64,000 nt of DNA from CAVPDG01 sp963702535 (GTDB lineage Bacteria; Chloroflexota; Anaerolineae; Anaerolineales; UBA4823), in NCBI GenBank assembly GCA_963702535.1, contig CAVPDG010000010.1, positions 496,001-560,000 of the forward strand, written 5' to 3'. The notes under the pieces are model-generated. The model did no database searches. It was given only the letters and a program-made list of their open reading frames with translations, and was not told where the DNA came from. Shown here one piece after another: positions 36,422 to 46,446 of this stretch. Every line of letters starts with the position of its first letter. Within the stretch, counting starts at the first letter, position 1. The translations under genes were made by a program, and so were the position numbers.

Positions 36422-38164
36422 ATGGAGAGAGTTATCGAAAACACCAGACTGACCGCATCAATCCAGGAAGCGATCGCTCAGGAACGGCGGCAACGCGAGG
36501 CGCAAGCTCGCCAGAGCAGCTATCACCTGATCCTGCAAGGGGAGCGGCAGAAGGCAATTGAGAGCTTGCTGTATTTTACGTTACCCAAGAAATTCCCGCT
36601 GGTGGTCGACCAACTGGTGCAGCAGATCGAAACCGGGTTCGGCGAAGGCAGCCAGGCGATGCGGGAGGAGTACCTGGCTTTCCTGGCGGAGCTAGCCCTG
36701 GCGTTGCGCTCGCTCCTGCCGCGCTGGAACCTGCAAAATGTTGAGCGCCACGGCAAATCCATCCTCACCCAGGCGCGGCTGGAAGCGACCGCCGACCACC
36801 TGCAAGCCGTTATCCAGCGGCTGGCTCGCCACGCCCCCGAAGCCGAGGCGGCTATCCTGGGCAAGATACAGGTGGAAACTGCCGCCCGCTATAAAGCCGA
36901 ACAGGCTCCTGAGCCCGAGGAAGCAGCCAAAGCCCTGACAGGCAACTCCCTGGGTGAATTCATCGAGAATTACTGCCGGGAGCTCTCCCAAAGCCAGCTG
37001 CGCCGCCTTGTCGAGATGCGCTTTGCCGGCGAGACAGACACCGAGCTGAGCAACGATTATGCGGCTTTCCTGCAACACACCCTTTACCTGGGAGCCTCCT
37101 TCGCTACTACCAACCCTCCCCTGGTGAATATGGCATGGGACATCCTGCCGGGAACCTGGAACCCGGTGATCGATGGCATCATCCGCAGCCACCCAGAAGC
37201 TGACGCTGCCCACCTGGCGAAGCTGGTCACGCTGGAGGTTGTGGTGGCGCAAATGCGGCTGCTGCGCCCCATCTTCCTGTTCAATGAAGGTCGCATGGGG
37301 AGCGTTTGCCTGCAGGTGAACCCGGAAAATCACGCCAGCTCGCAGGCGATGGTGGCGGATGCCATCTTCTTCTATGACCTGATGCGCTGCCATCTGGATG
37401 GCGGCATCCCCAACGTGGTCTTCAAGCTCCCCGGCACCCAGGCGGGTCTGGAAGCCTGCCGGGAGCTGACCAGCCGGGGCATCGGGGTGACCATCACGGT
37501 AAATTTCGGCATGTTCCAGCATATTCCCTTCGCCGAAGCGATGAACCAGGGGCAGGCAATCTACTCCAACCTGGTTGAGATGAGCGGGCGCCTGGCGTTC
37601 CCGGTGCGCGACGAGCTGCTGGGCAAGCTAGAAGCGCTTGCGGCGCAGGGCATCGACGAAGCCGCAGCGCGCCAGGCAGCCGCCTGGTCGGGCGTGATCA
37701 TCGCCAAGCGGCTCTACCAGGCGCTGAGAGAGCGCGGCATCGATCAAAGCCGCTGCAAGATCCTGATCGCCTCGCTGCGCATCTACCAGGGCGAGCATTA
37801 CCAGGCTTTGCCAAACGCCTTTCCGGATATCACCGAGATCACCGGCGCCAGGCTGTTGAGCGTCTTCCCCAACGTGCGCTATGCTTACGACCACGCCGCC
37901 CCGATCGATATCCAGCCACAGCAGATCGAAGCCGCGTTGCCAGGCGGGGTTATGGATGTTTTGGCGCACAGCGAGATCTTCAAACAGGCTTACTATCTGC
38001 CGGGCGATGATGCGCGCTTCCAACCGCAGCACGAGCTGACTCTGCAGGACGAGCCGGGCACTTTTGCCTGGCAACCGGTCTACAACACGCTGACAGAATT
38101 TATAAAAAGTTATAATACATTGGTACAACGGATCACAGAAAGAAAAGCCCAACTGATGGGATAA
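36422..38164 (+). CDS. Transaldolase-family protein with long N-terminal extension
   Basis: 580 residues. The C-terminal half has the transaldolase pattern: MGSVCLQVNPENHASS, then PNVVFKLPGTQAGLEAC with the Schiff-base Lys, then GIGVTITVNFGMFQHI and late VLAHSEIFKQAY. About 280 residues of mainly helical, charged sequence precede it. Ordinary transaldolases are 220-380 residues long, so the extension is unusual. It follows the activator gene after the palindromic element and precedes the dehydrogenase E1 by 16 bp. It could cleave or transfer a dihydroxyacetone-type unit from a sugar phosphate made by the upstream isomerases and kinase; this is inference. Confidence 0.82.
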   Translation: MERVIENTRLTASIQEAIAQERRQREAQARQSSYHLILQGERQKAIESLLYFTLPKKFPLVVDQLVQQIETGFGEGSQAMREEYLAFLAELALALRSLLPRWNLQNVERHGKSILTQARLEATADHLQAVIQRLARHAPEAEAAILGKIQVETAARYKAEQAPEPEEAAKALTGNSLGEFIENYCRELSQSQLRRLVEMRFAGETDTELSNDYAAFLQHTLYLGASFATTNPPLVNMAWDILPGTWNPVIDGIIRSHPEADAAHLAKLVTLEVVVAQMRLLRPIFLFNEGRMGSVCLQVNPENHASSQAMVADAIFFYDLMRCHLDGGIPNVVFKLPGTQAGLEACRELTSRGIGVTITVNFGMFQHIPFAEAMNQGQAIYSNLVEMSGRLAFPVRDELLGKLEALAAQGIDEAAARQAAAWSGVIIAKRLYQALRERGIDQSRCKILIASLRIYQGEHYQALPNAFPDITEITGARLLSVFPNVRYAYDHAAPIDIQPQQIEAALPGGVMDVLAHSEIFKQAYYLPGDDARFQPQHELTLQDEPGTFAWQPVYNTLTEFIKSYNTLVQRITERKAQLMG

Positions 38165-38180
38165 ACCAAGAGGTTATCAA

Positions 38181-40274
38181 ATGTCTGACAACAATCCAAT
38201 TCGCACGATAGAAGAAGTAACGGCTGTCCTGGAAGAGCAAGAGCTGACCAAGGAACAGCTGATGAGCTACCTGCGCCAGGTGCTGGAAATCCGCGCACTC
38301 GAAGACAATATTGCCAACCTGCTCAGCAAAGCGGTGCTCAAAGGCGCCTCCCACTTATACGCCGGGCAGGAAGCCGTGGCGGTGGGCGCAGTAGCCGCCC
38401 TGCGCGACGACGACCTGGTGACCAGCACGCATCGCGGTCATGGTCACGCCCACGCCCACGGCGATAAAGCTGCCAGCACCCCGGCTGCCAAGCAAGAACA
38501 CTACAACAAGATGATGGCGGAAGTGCTGGGTAAATCCGGCGGCTACTGCAAGGGCAAGGGCGGCTCCATGCACATCGCCGACGTGGCGCACGGCAACCTG
38601 GGCGCCACCGGCATCGTTGGCGGCAACATCCCGGTGGCGGTCGGCGCGGCGCTGGCTCAAAAGCTGATGGGCACGATCGCGTCGTGCTGTGCTTCTTCGG
38701 CGAAGGCGCATCCAACACCGGCAACTTCCACGAGTCGCTCAATATGGCTTCCCTGTGGGACCTGCCGGTCGTCTTCGTGGCAGAGAACAACCAGTACGCC
38801 ATGTCCGTGCCCTGGGTCAAAGCCAGCAAGCTGAACGATATCGCTCTGCGGGCGGCTGCCTATGGCATCCCCGGCGTGGTGGTGGATGGTATGGATGTGC
38901 TCGCCGTGCGCGGCGCGGTGCTCAAAGCCGCCGAGAACGCCCGCCAGGGGCATGGACCCACCCTGGTCGAAGCCAAGTGCTACCGCTGGTACGGGCACTC
39001 CCATTCCGACCCGCGCGCGTACCGCACGCGCGAGGAGGAAGCCGAGTGGCGCAAGCGCGATCCGATCAAGGTGCTCAAGGAAAAAATGGCGGCGGTGGGC
39101 ATGCTCTCCGACGACGAGTTCAGCAAGCTCGAAGATGCTGTGCAGGAAAAGCTGGGCAACGCCATGGGATTCGCCGAAACATCGCCGGAGCCGGCGCCGG
39201 AAGACGTCTATACCGACGTCTTCGCGCCGTCTAAAACAACCCCGGCGGATGTCGAGAAGGAAAAGCAGCTCAGAGTCCGGGTGAGCCAGGATAAGGACAT
39301 GCGCCAGATCTCCTACGCCCAGGCGCTGGTGGAAGCCATGCGCGAGGAGATGCTGCACGACGAGCGCGTCTTCATCTTCGGCGAAGATGTGGGCTTGTAC
39401 GGCGGCGCTTACGGCGCCACGCGCGGCCTCTTCCAGGAGTTCGGCGAGAAGCGCGTGATCGACACGCCGATCTCCGAAGCGACGGTAGGCGGCGCGGCGG
39501 TGGGGGCTGCCATGGCGGGCATGCGCCCGGTAGCGGAGATCATGTACGTCGATTTCACCCCGCTGGCGATGGACCAGATCGCCAACCAGGGCGCCAAGAA
39601 CCGCTACATGTTCGGCGGGCGCACCTCCGTGCCCATGGTGCTGCGCACCGAAGGCGGCGCCGGGCGGGCGATTGCTGCCCACCACTCGCAGTCGCTGGAA
39701 TCGCTGTGGACGCACTTCCCGGGCATCTACGTGGTGATGCCGGCAACGCCCTACGACGCCAAGGGTCTGCTCAAAGCCGCCATCCGTGATGACAACCCGG
39801 TGATGTTCATCGAGCACAAGATGCTCTACAAGGAAAAAGGTCCCGTGCCGGAGGAGGAGTACATCATCCCGCTCGGCGTGGCGGATATCAAGCGCGAGGG
39901 CAAGGATGTCACCCTGGTCACCTACTCGCGCATGGTCTACCGCGCCCTGGAAGCGGCTGAACTCCTGGCGCAGGAAGGCATCGACGTCGAGGTGATCGAC
40001 CTGCGCACGCTCAAGCCGCTGGACATCGACACGGTCATCGCCTCCGTGAAGAAGACCGGGCGGTTCGTGGGCTTGACCGAAGCCTACGAGAACACCAGCT
40101 TCATCAACGAGGTGATGGCGCAGATCAACGAGCTGGCATTTCGACTGGCTGGACGCTCCCATGCAGCGCGTGGCTGCCGCCAACGTGCCCGTGCCGCGCG
40201 CCGAGGTGCTGGAAGACATGGCGATCCCCAACGTGGGGCGCATCTTGCAGGCTTGCAGAAAGGTGGTGAGCTGA
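38181..40274 (+). CDS. Pyruvate dehydrogenase-type E1, alpha-beta fusion, two frameshifts
   Basis: One polypeptide of about 697 residues joins E1 alpha and E1 beta. The alpha part has HLYAGQEAVAVGA, STHRGHGHA and the thiamine-diphosphate motif from GEGASNTG to VFVAENN. The beta part starts around residue 370 (RQISYAQALVEAMREEM) with FGEDVGLYGGAYG and ISEATVGGAAVGAAM. The frame changes near 38670, before DRVVLCFFGEG, and near 40135, before DWLDAPMQRVAAANVPVPRA. The stop overlaps the E2 start by one base (TGATG). It oxidatively decarboxylates pyruvate or another 2-oxo acid; acetoin-type dehydrogenases look similar. Confidence 0.88.
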
Positions 40275-41657
40275 TGGCAGTGGAGTTCTTCATCCCCAAG
40301 CTGGGCCAGACCGTCGAAGAGGTGACCATCATCGACTGGCTGGTCAAGGACGGCGAGCGCGTCGAGCAGGGACAATCCATCCTGGAAGTTGAGACCGACA
40401 AGGCGGTCTTCCCCGTAGAAGCCAACGCCAAAGGCGTCATCCACCTGGGTCCCTATAAAAAGGGCGACGTGGTGCCCGTGATCACCACCGTGGCAGTGAT
40501 CGGCAAGCCCGAGGACCGCTTCTCCGTCTCGGCTGCCGAAGCTCCCGCCGCCGTCCAGACCCCGGCTGCCGAAACCAGCGCTGCACGCTGTTGAGGGCGC
40601 TCCAGCAGCGGCTGCGGAAGCGTGCGAACGCGACACCCGACGCTTCCACACATCCTTTCGCCTCGCCGCGCGCCCGCAAGCTGGCATCCGAGAAGCAGGT
40701 GGACCTGCGCCAGGTGACCCCCACGGGCGGGAGCGGCGTGCGCGTTATCGAGAAGGACGTGCTGGATTTCCTGGCGCACGCCCCCAAGCCGACCCCCGTC
40801 GCCAGGCGCGTGGCTGAGGAAGCCGGCGTCTCGCTGCAGGGACTCTCGGGCAGCGGACCCGGCGGGCGCATCACGCGTGCCGACGTGGAGCAGGCCCTGC
40901 AGAGCGGACCGGCGCCTACAGCCGGCGGGGACAACGCCTGCCGGCGAGCCGGACATCCTGGAGCGCATCCCGCTCTCGGGCGTGCGCGCCGTGATCGCCG
41001 AGCGCATGGCGACGAGCGTGCACACCACGGCGCGCGTCACCCTGGTGATGGAGGTGGACGCCACGCAGCTCGTGCAGATGCGCGAGCGCCTGAAAGCGCA
41101 GGGTGGAGAAGGAGTGGGGCTTTGCGCCGGGTTACAACGACCTGCTGGCGAAGATGGTCGCTACGGGGCTGCGCAAGTTCCCGTACATGAACGCCCGCCT
41201 GACCGAGGATTCCATCCTGCACCTGAAAGCGATCAACATGGGCATGGCAGTGGATACCGAGCGCGGCCTGCTGGTGCCGGTGATCCGGGACGCAGACCAG
41301 AAGAGCCTGCGCCAGTTCGGGCTGGAGTTCCGTGAGCTGGTGGAGCGCGCCCGCCAGCGCAAATCGCTGCCCGACGACCTGACAGGCGGCACGTTCACCA
41401 TCACCAGCCTGGGCGCTTTCGGCATCGACGCCTTCACGCCGGTGATCAACTACCCCGAAGCGGCGATCCTGGGCGTGGGGCGCATCGCGCCGCGCGCCAC
41501 CGTGGTCGACGGGGAGCTTGCCGTGCGCACGATGTGCACCCTGTCGCTGGTCTTCGACCACCGCCTGGTGGATGGCGCCCCGGCAGCGCGCTTCCTGGCT
41601 TACCTGAAAGAGATCATCGAAGAGCCTTATCTTTGGCTGAGCGACCTGCAAGAATAA
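40274..41657 (+). CDS. Dihydrolipoamide acyltransferase (E2), three frameshifts
   Basis: The N-terminal lipoyl domain has the lipoylated Lys in ETDKAVF. Two consecutive peripheral-subunit-binding domains follow (ASPRARKLASEK ... VRVIEKDVLDFL and TPVARRVAEEAGV ... RITRADVEQAL). The catalytic domain ends with FDHRLVDGAPAARF, containing the active His and Asp. Frames change near 40590, 40930 and 41105. Most E2 proteins have a single subunit-binding domain, so the tandem pair is notable. It forms the core of the complex with the preceding E1; no E3 gene is seen. A clear terminator follows. Confidence 0.87.
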
Positions 41658-41677
41658 AGCTCATCCGGCAACACCTG

Positions 41678-41726
41678 AAAAATGGGGTGCTGAGCGGGCT
41701 GCGCCCGGCTCAGCACCCCGTTTTTT
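41678..41726 (+). terminator. Rho-independent terminator after E2
   Basis: A G/C-rich stem (GGGGTGCTGAGC with GGGC/GCCC extension) and its complement enclose a short loop and are followed by TTTTTT (41721-41726). It ends the operator-controlled operon, and the P450 gene starts 29 bases later. Confidence 0.88.
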
Positions 41727-41754
41727 AGGAATCTTGCACTTCAATGGTGCACTG

Positions 41755-43112
41755 ATGAACACATCCGATAAAGGCTGCCCATTTCCCGTAGCGGATGGCG
41801 AGACCGGCTTGCAGGTGCTGAAGGGACTTGCCAGGACGCGCTCGTTATTGACCGCCCTGACCATCATGCAAGATAAAGTAGGCAACGTCTTCCAGGTGAA
41901 CCTGCCCGGGTTCAGACCGGCGGTCATGGCGGGTGCCGGAGGCGAACCGGCTGATCATGGTCAGCGAGCGGCAGCGCTTCAGCTGGCGCAGCCCGGGCGA
42001 TCCCGTGACGCGCTTGCTGCGCCAGGGGGTGCTGGTGGTCGACGGCGAGCTGCACGACGAGCTGCGCAGCTTGATGAACCCGCCCCTGCAAAGGCCGAAC
42101 GTCCTGCCGCACATCGGGCAGATGTGGCGCAGCACGGACCAGATTACGGGAGCCTGGAAAGACGGCGACCGGCGCGATATGCTGGTGGAGATGCGGCGCA
42201 TCGCCCTGCTGATCCTGGTGGGCAGCCTGTTCTCGATCGACTTCACGAAAGACATGGAGCGCATGTGGCAGCCGGTGATGCGCCTGCTGGAGTACATCTC
42301 GCCGGGCTTATGGATCCTGTGGCCGGATATGCCGCGCCCCAAGTACCGCGGCGCCATTCAAGAGATGGACGATTTCCTCTACCAGATGATCCGCACCCGG
42401 CGCGAGCAAAGCGCCAGCCAGGAGTCTGCAGCCGCTGGCGACCTGCTCGAAGCACCTGATCGCCGGCGGGCTGAGCGACGACCTGATCCGCGACCAGCTT
42501 CTGACCATGCTGATCGCCGGTCACGACACCAGCACAGCGCTGCTGGCATGGGTTCTCTTTTTACTGGGGAGCCACCCGCAATGGATGGCACAGATGAAAA
42601 AAGAGGTGGATGCGGTGCTGACCAGCGCCAGCGAGCCGCCGACCGCCGAGCAGCTCAACCGGCTGCAGATCACCGACCAGGTGATCAAGGAGGCGCTGCG
42701 CATCTACCCACCCATCCACGTGGGCAACCGCTTTGCGAAAGAAGATGTGAACCTGCAAGGGTACCGGCTGCCCGCCGGCACGCGCCTGATGTGCTCGATC
42801 TACCTGACCCACCGGGATAAGAACATCTGGGAGGAGCCGGAGCAGTTCCGCCCGGAGCGCTTCGAGCGCTCGCAGGAGCAAAAGCGACCGCCGCTGGCAT
42901 ACGTGCCGTTTGGCGGCGGACCGCGCAACTGCATCGGCGCCGCCTTCGCCCAGGTCGAAGCGAAGGTGGTGCTGGCGCGCTTGCTGCAATGCTTCGACCT
43001 CGAGCTGCTGAACGCGAGTGAAGTGCGCCCGTACATGGGCGCCACGCTGGAGCCGCGCCCGGGGGTGATGATGCGCGTGCAGCGCAGGGGAGGCGTGATT
43101 CAGCGATTCTAG
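41755..43112 (+). CDS. Cytochrome P450, two frameshifts
   Basis: Bacterial class I-type P450 of about 450 residues. The I-helix has AGHDTST, the K-helix ExxR is in KEALRIYP, and the heme loop FGGGPRNCIGAAFA contains the Cys ligand. The start at 41755 (MNTSDKGCPFPVADG) opens a frame that shifts near 41935 (EANRLIMVSERQRF) and again near 42450 (KHLIAGGLSDDLIRDQ). It catalyses an oxygen-dependent hydroxylation, possibly of a fatty acid or terpenoid; the redox partners are not nearby. Its presence means the host meets oxygen at least at times. Nothing else is seen in 43113-43262. Confidence 0.88.
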
Positions 43113-43262
43113 AGTCAGCGAGCCAGTGAGAAAAGGAATTGAGGGGCCGATTTTTTGAGGCGAGCGATGCTATACTTCAGAAGGGATAAACGGAAGCGAG
43201 CGATACCCCGGCTGTGAATGCGCTAAAAAAAGAGCACCATTCGGGCAACACGGACGACTGAA

Positions 43263-45212
43263 ATGACAACCCAGACGGATAATCTCCCATCCCATTACCA
43301 GCTACTCGGGTTGAGCCGGCTGGCCTGTTCCTTGCTGGGCGTAATGGCTGTTTTCACTGGTTATCGCGTACCTGCCCCAGAGCATGCGCGGCATCTATAC
43401 CGATTGGCAGGTCATCAGTAGCTATAGCGCACTTAAGGCATTCATCCCTTACCAGGCATATGCCATCCTTGTTTGGAGCCTGCGTTACCTGGCCGCCACC
43501 CTCTTCTGGCTGGCTGCGATATTCGTCTACGTTGAAGTGGGCCTGCGAAATTCGCGCTACACCTGGATGGGGCTCTTTACTTCTTCGTTGCTGGTCTTCA
43601 TCCCTCCGGCATTGCTGACCGGGCAGGCAGGTGCAAGGCCAGACCTCCCATCTCCCTGGGATACGATCATCCTGATTGCCAGCCTGCTGGTCGCCCTACT
43701 GGGGCTGGCGGGATCGTGTTTTTCTATACCATCTTTCCGGACGGTCGCTTCGCACCCCGCTGGATGCGCTGGGCGGCGCTGAGCGTGGCGGCGGCAGTGG
43801 TATTGCTGGGCATTGCGACGTTCAGCCCGGCTCAAGCGGAATGGAGCTGGATGGCGAGCGTTTTGCTGCTGTTGAGCGGGGTGCTGGCGGGCGTTGCCAG
43901 CCAGATCTATCGCTACAGGCGCAAGACCATCCCGGAAGAGAGAAGCCAGACGCGCCTGGTCGTCCTGGCGCTGGTCATCCTACCCCCTGGCTTTCATCGC
44001 GCCGGCTGTGCTGGGCGACTCGCCGTGGGCGGGCTTCAGCGGGATTTTCCTATCCACCTTGCTGCTGACAGCTCTCCCGCTTGCCCTGGTTTATTCCATG
44101 CTGCGCAGAGGCTTGTGGGGGGTCCGCCTGCAACCTTACCAAAAGCAACGCTACGCGCTGCTGGTCGCCGTGGCGCTGATAGCCTGGACCGGCGGCATCG
44201 TCCTGGCAAGCCTGGGCGCCTCCGCAGGCAACGCCGGAGCAATCTCCCTGGAGCCGCTGCCTCAAAGCGAGCAGCCGCGCCCGGTGGTGATCGATAGCGA
44301 CATGGCGCCGGATGATTGGATGGCGATCCTGTACCTGCTGCAAAGGCCCGACATCCGCGTCCTGGCGATCACCGTTGCCGGGACAGGCGAGACGCACTGC
44401 GAACCCGGCGTGCGCAACGCCCTGGGATTGGTACGGCTGGCCGGCGAGAGCGGCATCCCGGTGGCGTGCGGAGGCGAGACCCCGCTGGAGGGCAAGCAGG
44501 CGTTTCCCGAAGCATGGCGGGAGCGCGCCGATACGATGGCAGGCTTGAGCCTGCCCGCAGGAGAAAACCCTATTACCCAGGAGACGGCTGCCGAGCTGCT
44601 GGTAAAAACCGTCCAGGATTCGCCGCAGAAAGTGCGCATCCTGGCTCTCGGTCCACTGACCAACCTGGCAGATGCCATCCAGCAGGACGACTCAATTCCT
44701 GGAGAATATCGAGCAGATCTATGTCATGGGCGGGGCGCTGGAAGTGCTCGGCAACGTGGGATTCTCCGGCGTGGACATCGATAACCAGGTAGCCGAGTGG
44801 AACATCTTCGTCGATCCCGCCGCAGCGAAAGCAGTTTTCGCCTCCGGTGCGCCCATCACCCTGGTGCCGCTGGACGCCACCAACCAGGCGCCGGTGAGCC
44901 TGGATTTCTACTTCACCCTGCAGGCAAACCGGAATACTCCGGAGGCCAGGTTCGTCTACGACGTGCTGACAACGCAGCTCGATTTCATCGCTTCGGGCAT
45001 GTCTTATTTCTGGGACCCGCTGGCGGCTGCCGTGCTTAGCCGATGAGAGCCTGGGATATATCAAAGAGGGGAATGTCATGGTTTACACCGACCCCGGTCC
45101 GAGCAGCGGCTTGACCCGGCTGATGTCCAATGGCTATCCACTGCGCTACGCAAAGTCAGTCGATGCCCGGCGTTTCGAAGAGGAATTCCTGCGCACCCTG
45201 AACCAGCCGTAG
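43263..45212 (+). CDS. Membrane-anchored nucleoside hydrolase-like protein, about five frameshifts
   Basis: The first 300 or so residues contain several hydrophobic segments (VLVWSLRYLAATLFWLAA, LLALLGLAG-type, YPLAFIAPAVLG, LLLTALPLALVYSML, YALLVAVALIAWTGGIVLA). The last 330 form an inosine-uridine nucleoside hydrolase domain (VVIDSDMAPDDWMAILYLL, ALGPLTNLADAI, IYVMGGALEV, WNIFVDP). Calcium-binding Asp residues are present, although the usual DTDxGxDD appears as DSDMAPDD. Frames change near 43360, 43715, 43980, 44690 and 45040. Nucleoside hydrolases are normally soluble, so this fusion is unusual. The domain topology suggests a periplasmic or cell-surface catalytic part. Confidence 0.75.
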
Positions 45213-45329
45213 AGGGGATGATAGGCGGCATCCGGACACATGAGATAACGATGGCGGGATTAAGTCAGCCGAGAATGGTGCGCTCAAAAGCAAACGCATC
45301 CGGGCCGCTGCTACAACTTCGATTCATCC

Positions 45330-46077
45330 TCAAATAGTAGCAACCAGATCGGGAACAAAGGACGTATTGAGTTCGCCGGGATAGCCCCTCGGATTGCATA
45401 GCACCCGCGTTCGGCCGATCACATAGTCTTGAGCCTCGTGCACATGTCCGTGAATCCAAAGCCGGGCCTGCGAGCGATCAACAAGATTGTCGAGACGCGA
45501 AGCATAGGCTGCGCTAAGGATGTCATCCTCAAAACGTACTGGAAGAGATCGTTTGCTGGGCGCATGATGTGTAATGACGACAATCTTAGCGTCGCGGTTC
45601 TTTTCGAACTGCTCAGCAAGCCAGGTACAAGATCGATAGTGAATGCCCGCAGTATCGGCCGGACGAAGCTTGCGATAGGTGGGATCAACGCGTATCTTTC
45701 GCGTAATCCGTCAAGTTTTGTATCGCGTGGTATCCCGCAATCCCACGATTGTGAAACAAATCGAAATCGGTCCACAGGGTACATCCCAGGAAGACTAAAT
45801 CGTCGAGTGTAAGTGCCTCATTCTCCAATAAGTGGACGTTCGACATTCTGGCAAGCTCCCTGAGCTTGTGCAGGTGTTTCGGGATAGCCTGGCGGTAGTA
45901 TTCGTGATTGCCGAGCACGTATATAACCCGGCGCTCTGCAAAGTGCTGCTTGACCCAAGGAATTGCTTTCAGCCCGACATGTATGTCACCCGCCAGGACG
46001 ACGATGTCGCAATCCACTTTGGGCGGGATGAAAGCTGCAAATTCGAGATGGAGGTCACTCAGTACATGTAACTTCAT
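45330..46077 (-). CDS. Calcineurin-like metallophosphoesterase, one frameshift
   Basis: About 248 residues. The metal-binding motifs are in order: DLHLEF, VVLAGDIHVG, VLGNHEYY, VVITHHAPS and WIHGHVHEAQD. The first part runs from 46077 (MKLHVLSDLHLEF). The frame changes near 45690 and the second part ends at 45330 (VPDLVATI). The substrate could be a phosphodiester or phosphomonoester; sequence alone does not say. It is an isolated gene on the minus strand. About 115 bp to the nucleoside hydrolase stop is empty. Confidence 0.85.
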
Positions 46078-46363
46078 GGCTCATCATGGGGGGCATGACG
46101 TATAACGTTTTACCGATCCACGTCACAATAGTATTTTCCTCAAAATGGGTGGTAGTTCAGGTTAGATTTCCTTAAATATAGCATCGTTTTCGCTATTTTA
46201 CATAATTTTTCACGATCGCTTTCACAAATTCGAATATTCCGGGGCTTACGCAGATCGGTGACAGGAACACCAAAAAACGGAGTACAGGGCGGGCACCGGT
46301 ACCCCATCCGTTTGATATAATCTTTTCAAGGATCACGCAATGTACTTCACTTCTTAACAGGAC

Positions 46364-46425
46364 ACAGGTGACAGTCACCTGTAGGCAATGATGGGTAAGA
46401 AGGATAATCAGGTGACTGTCACCTG
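46364..46425 (+). promoter_or_regulatory. Pair of perfect palindromes upstream of the glycyl radical enzyme gene
   Basis: ACAGGTGACAGTCACCTGT (46364-46382) and CAGGTGACTGTCACCTG (46409-46425) have centres 44 bases apart, about four helical turns. The second lies just before the AAAGGAGG ribosome site (46434-46441) of the gene at 46447. They could be a dimeric operator or RNA hairpins in the leader. A dispersed REP-like repeat is an alternative. No clear promoter is seen. The rest of 46078-46363 holds nothing recognisable. Confidence 0.65.
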
Positions 46426-46446
46426 CAGATCAGAAAGGAGGCCGCC

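Noticed and set aside
38657..40687. 676-residue open frame on the minus strand
   Set aside because: It is a shadow of the E1 gene, with His/Asp/Arg-rich composition and no family pattern.
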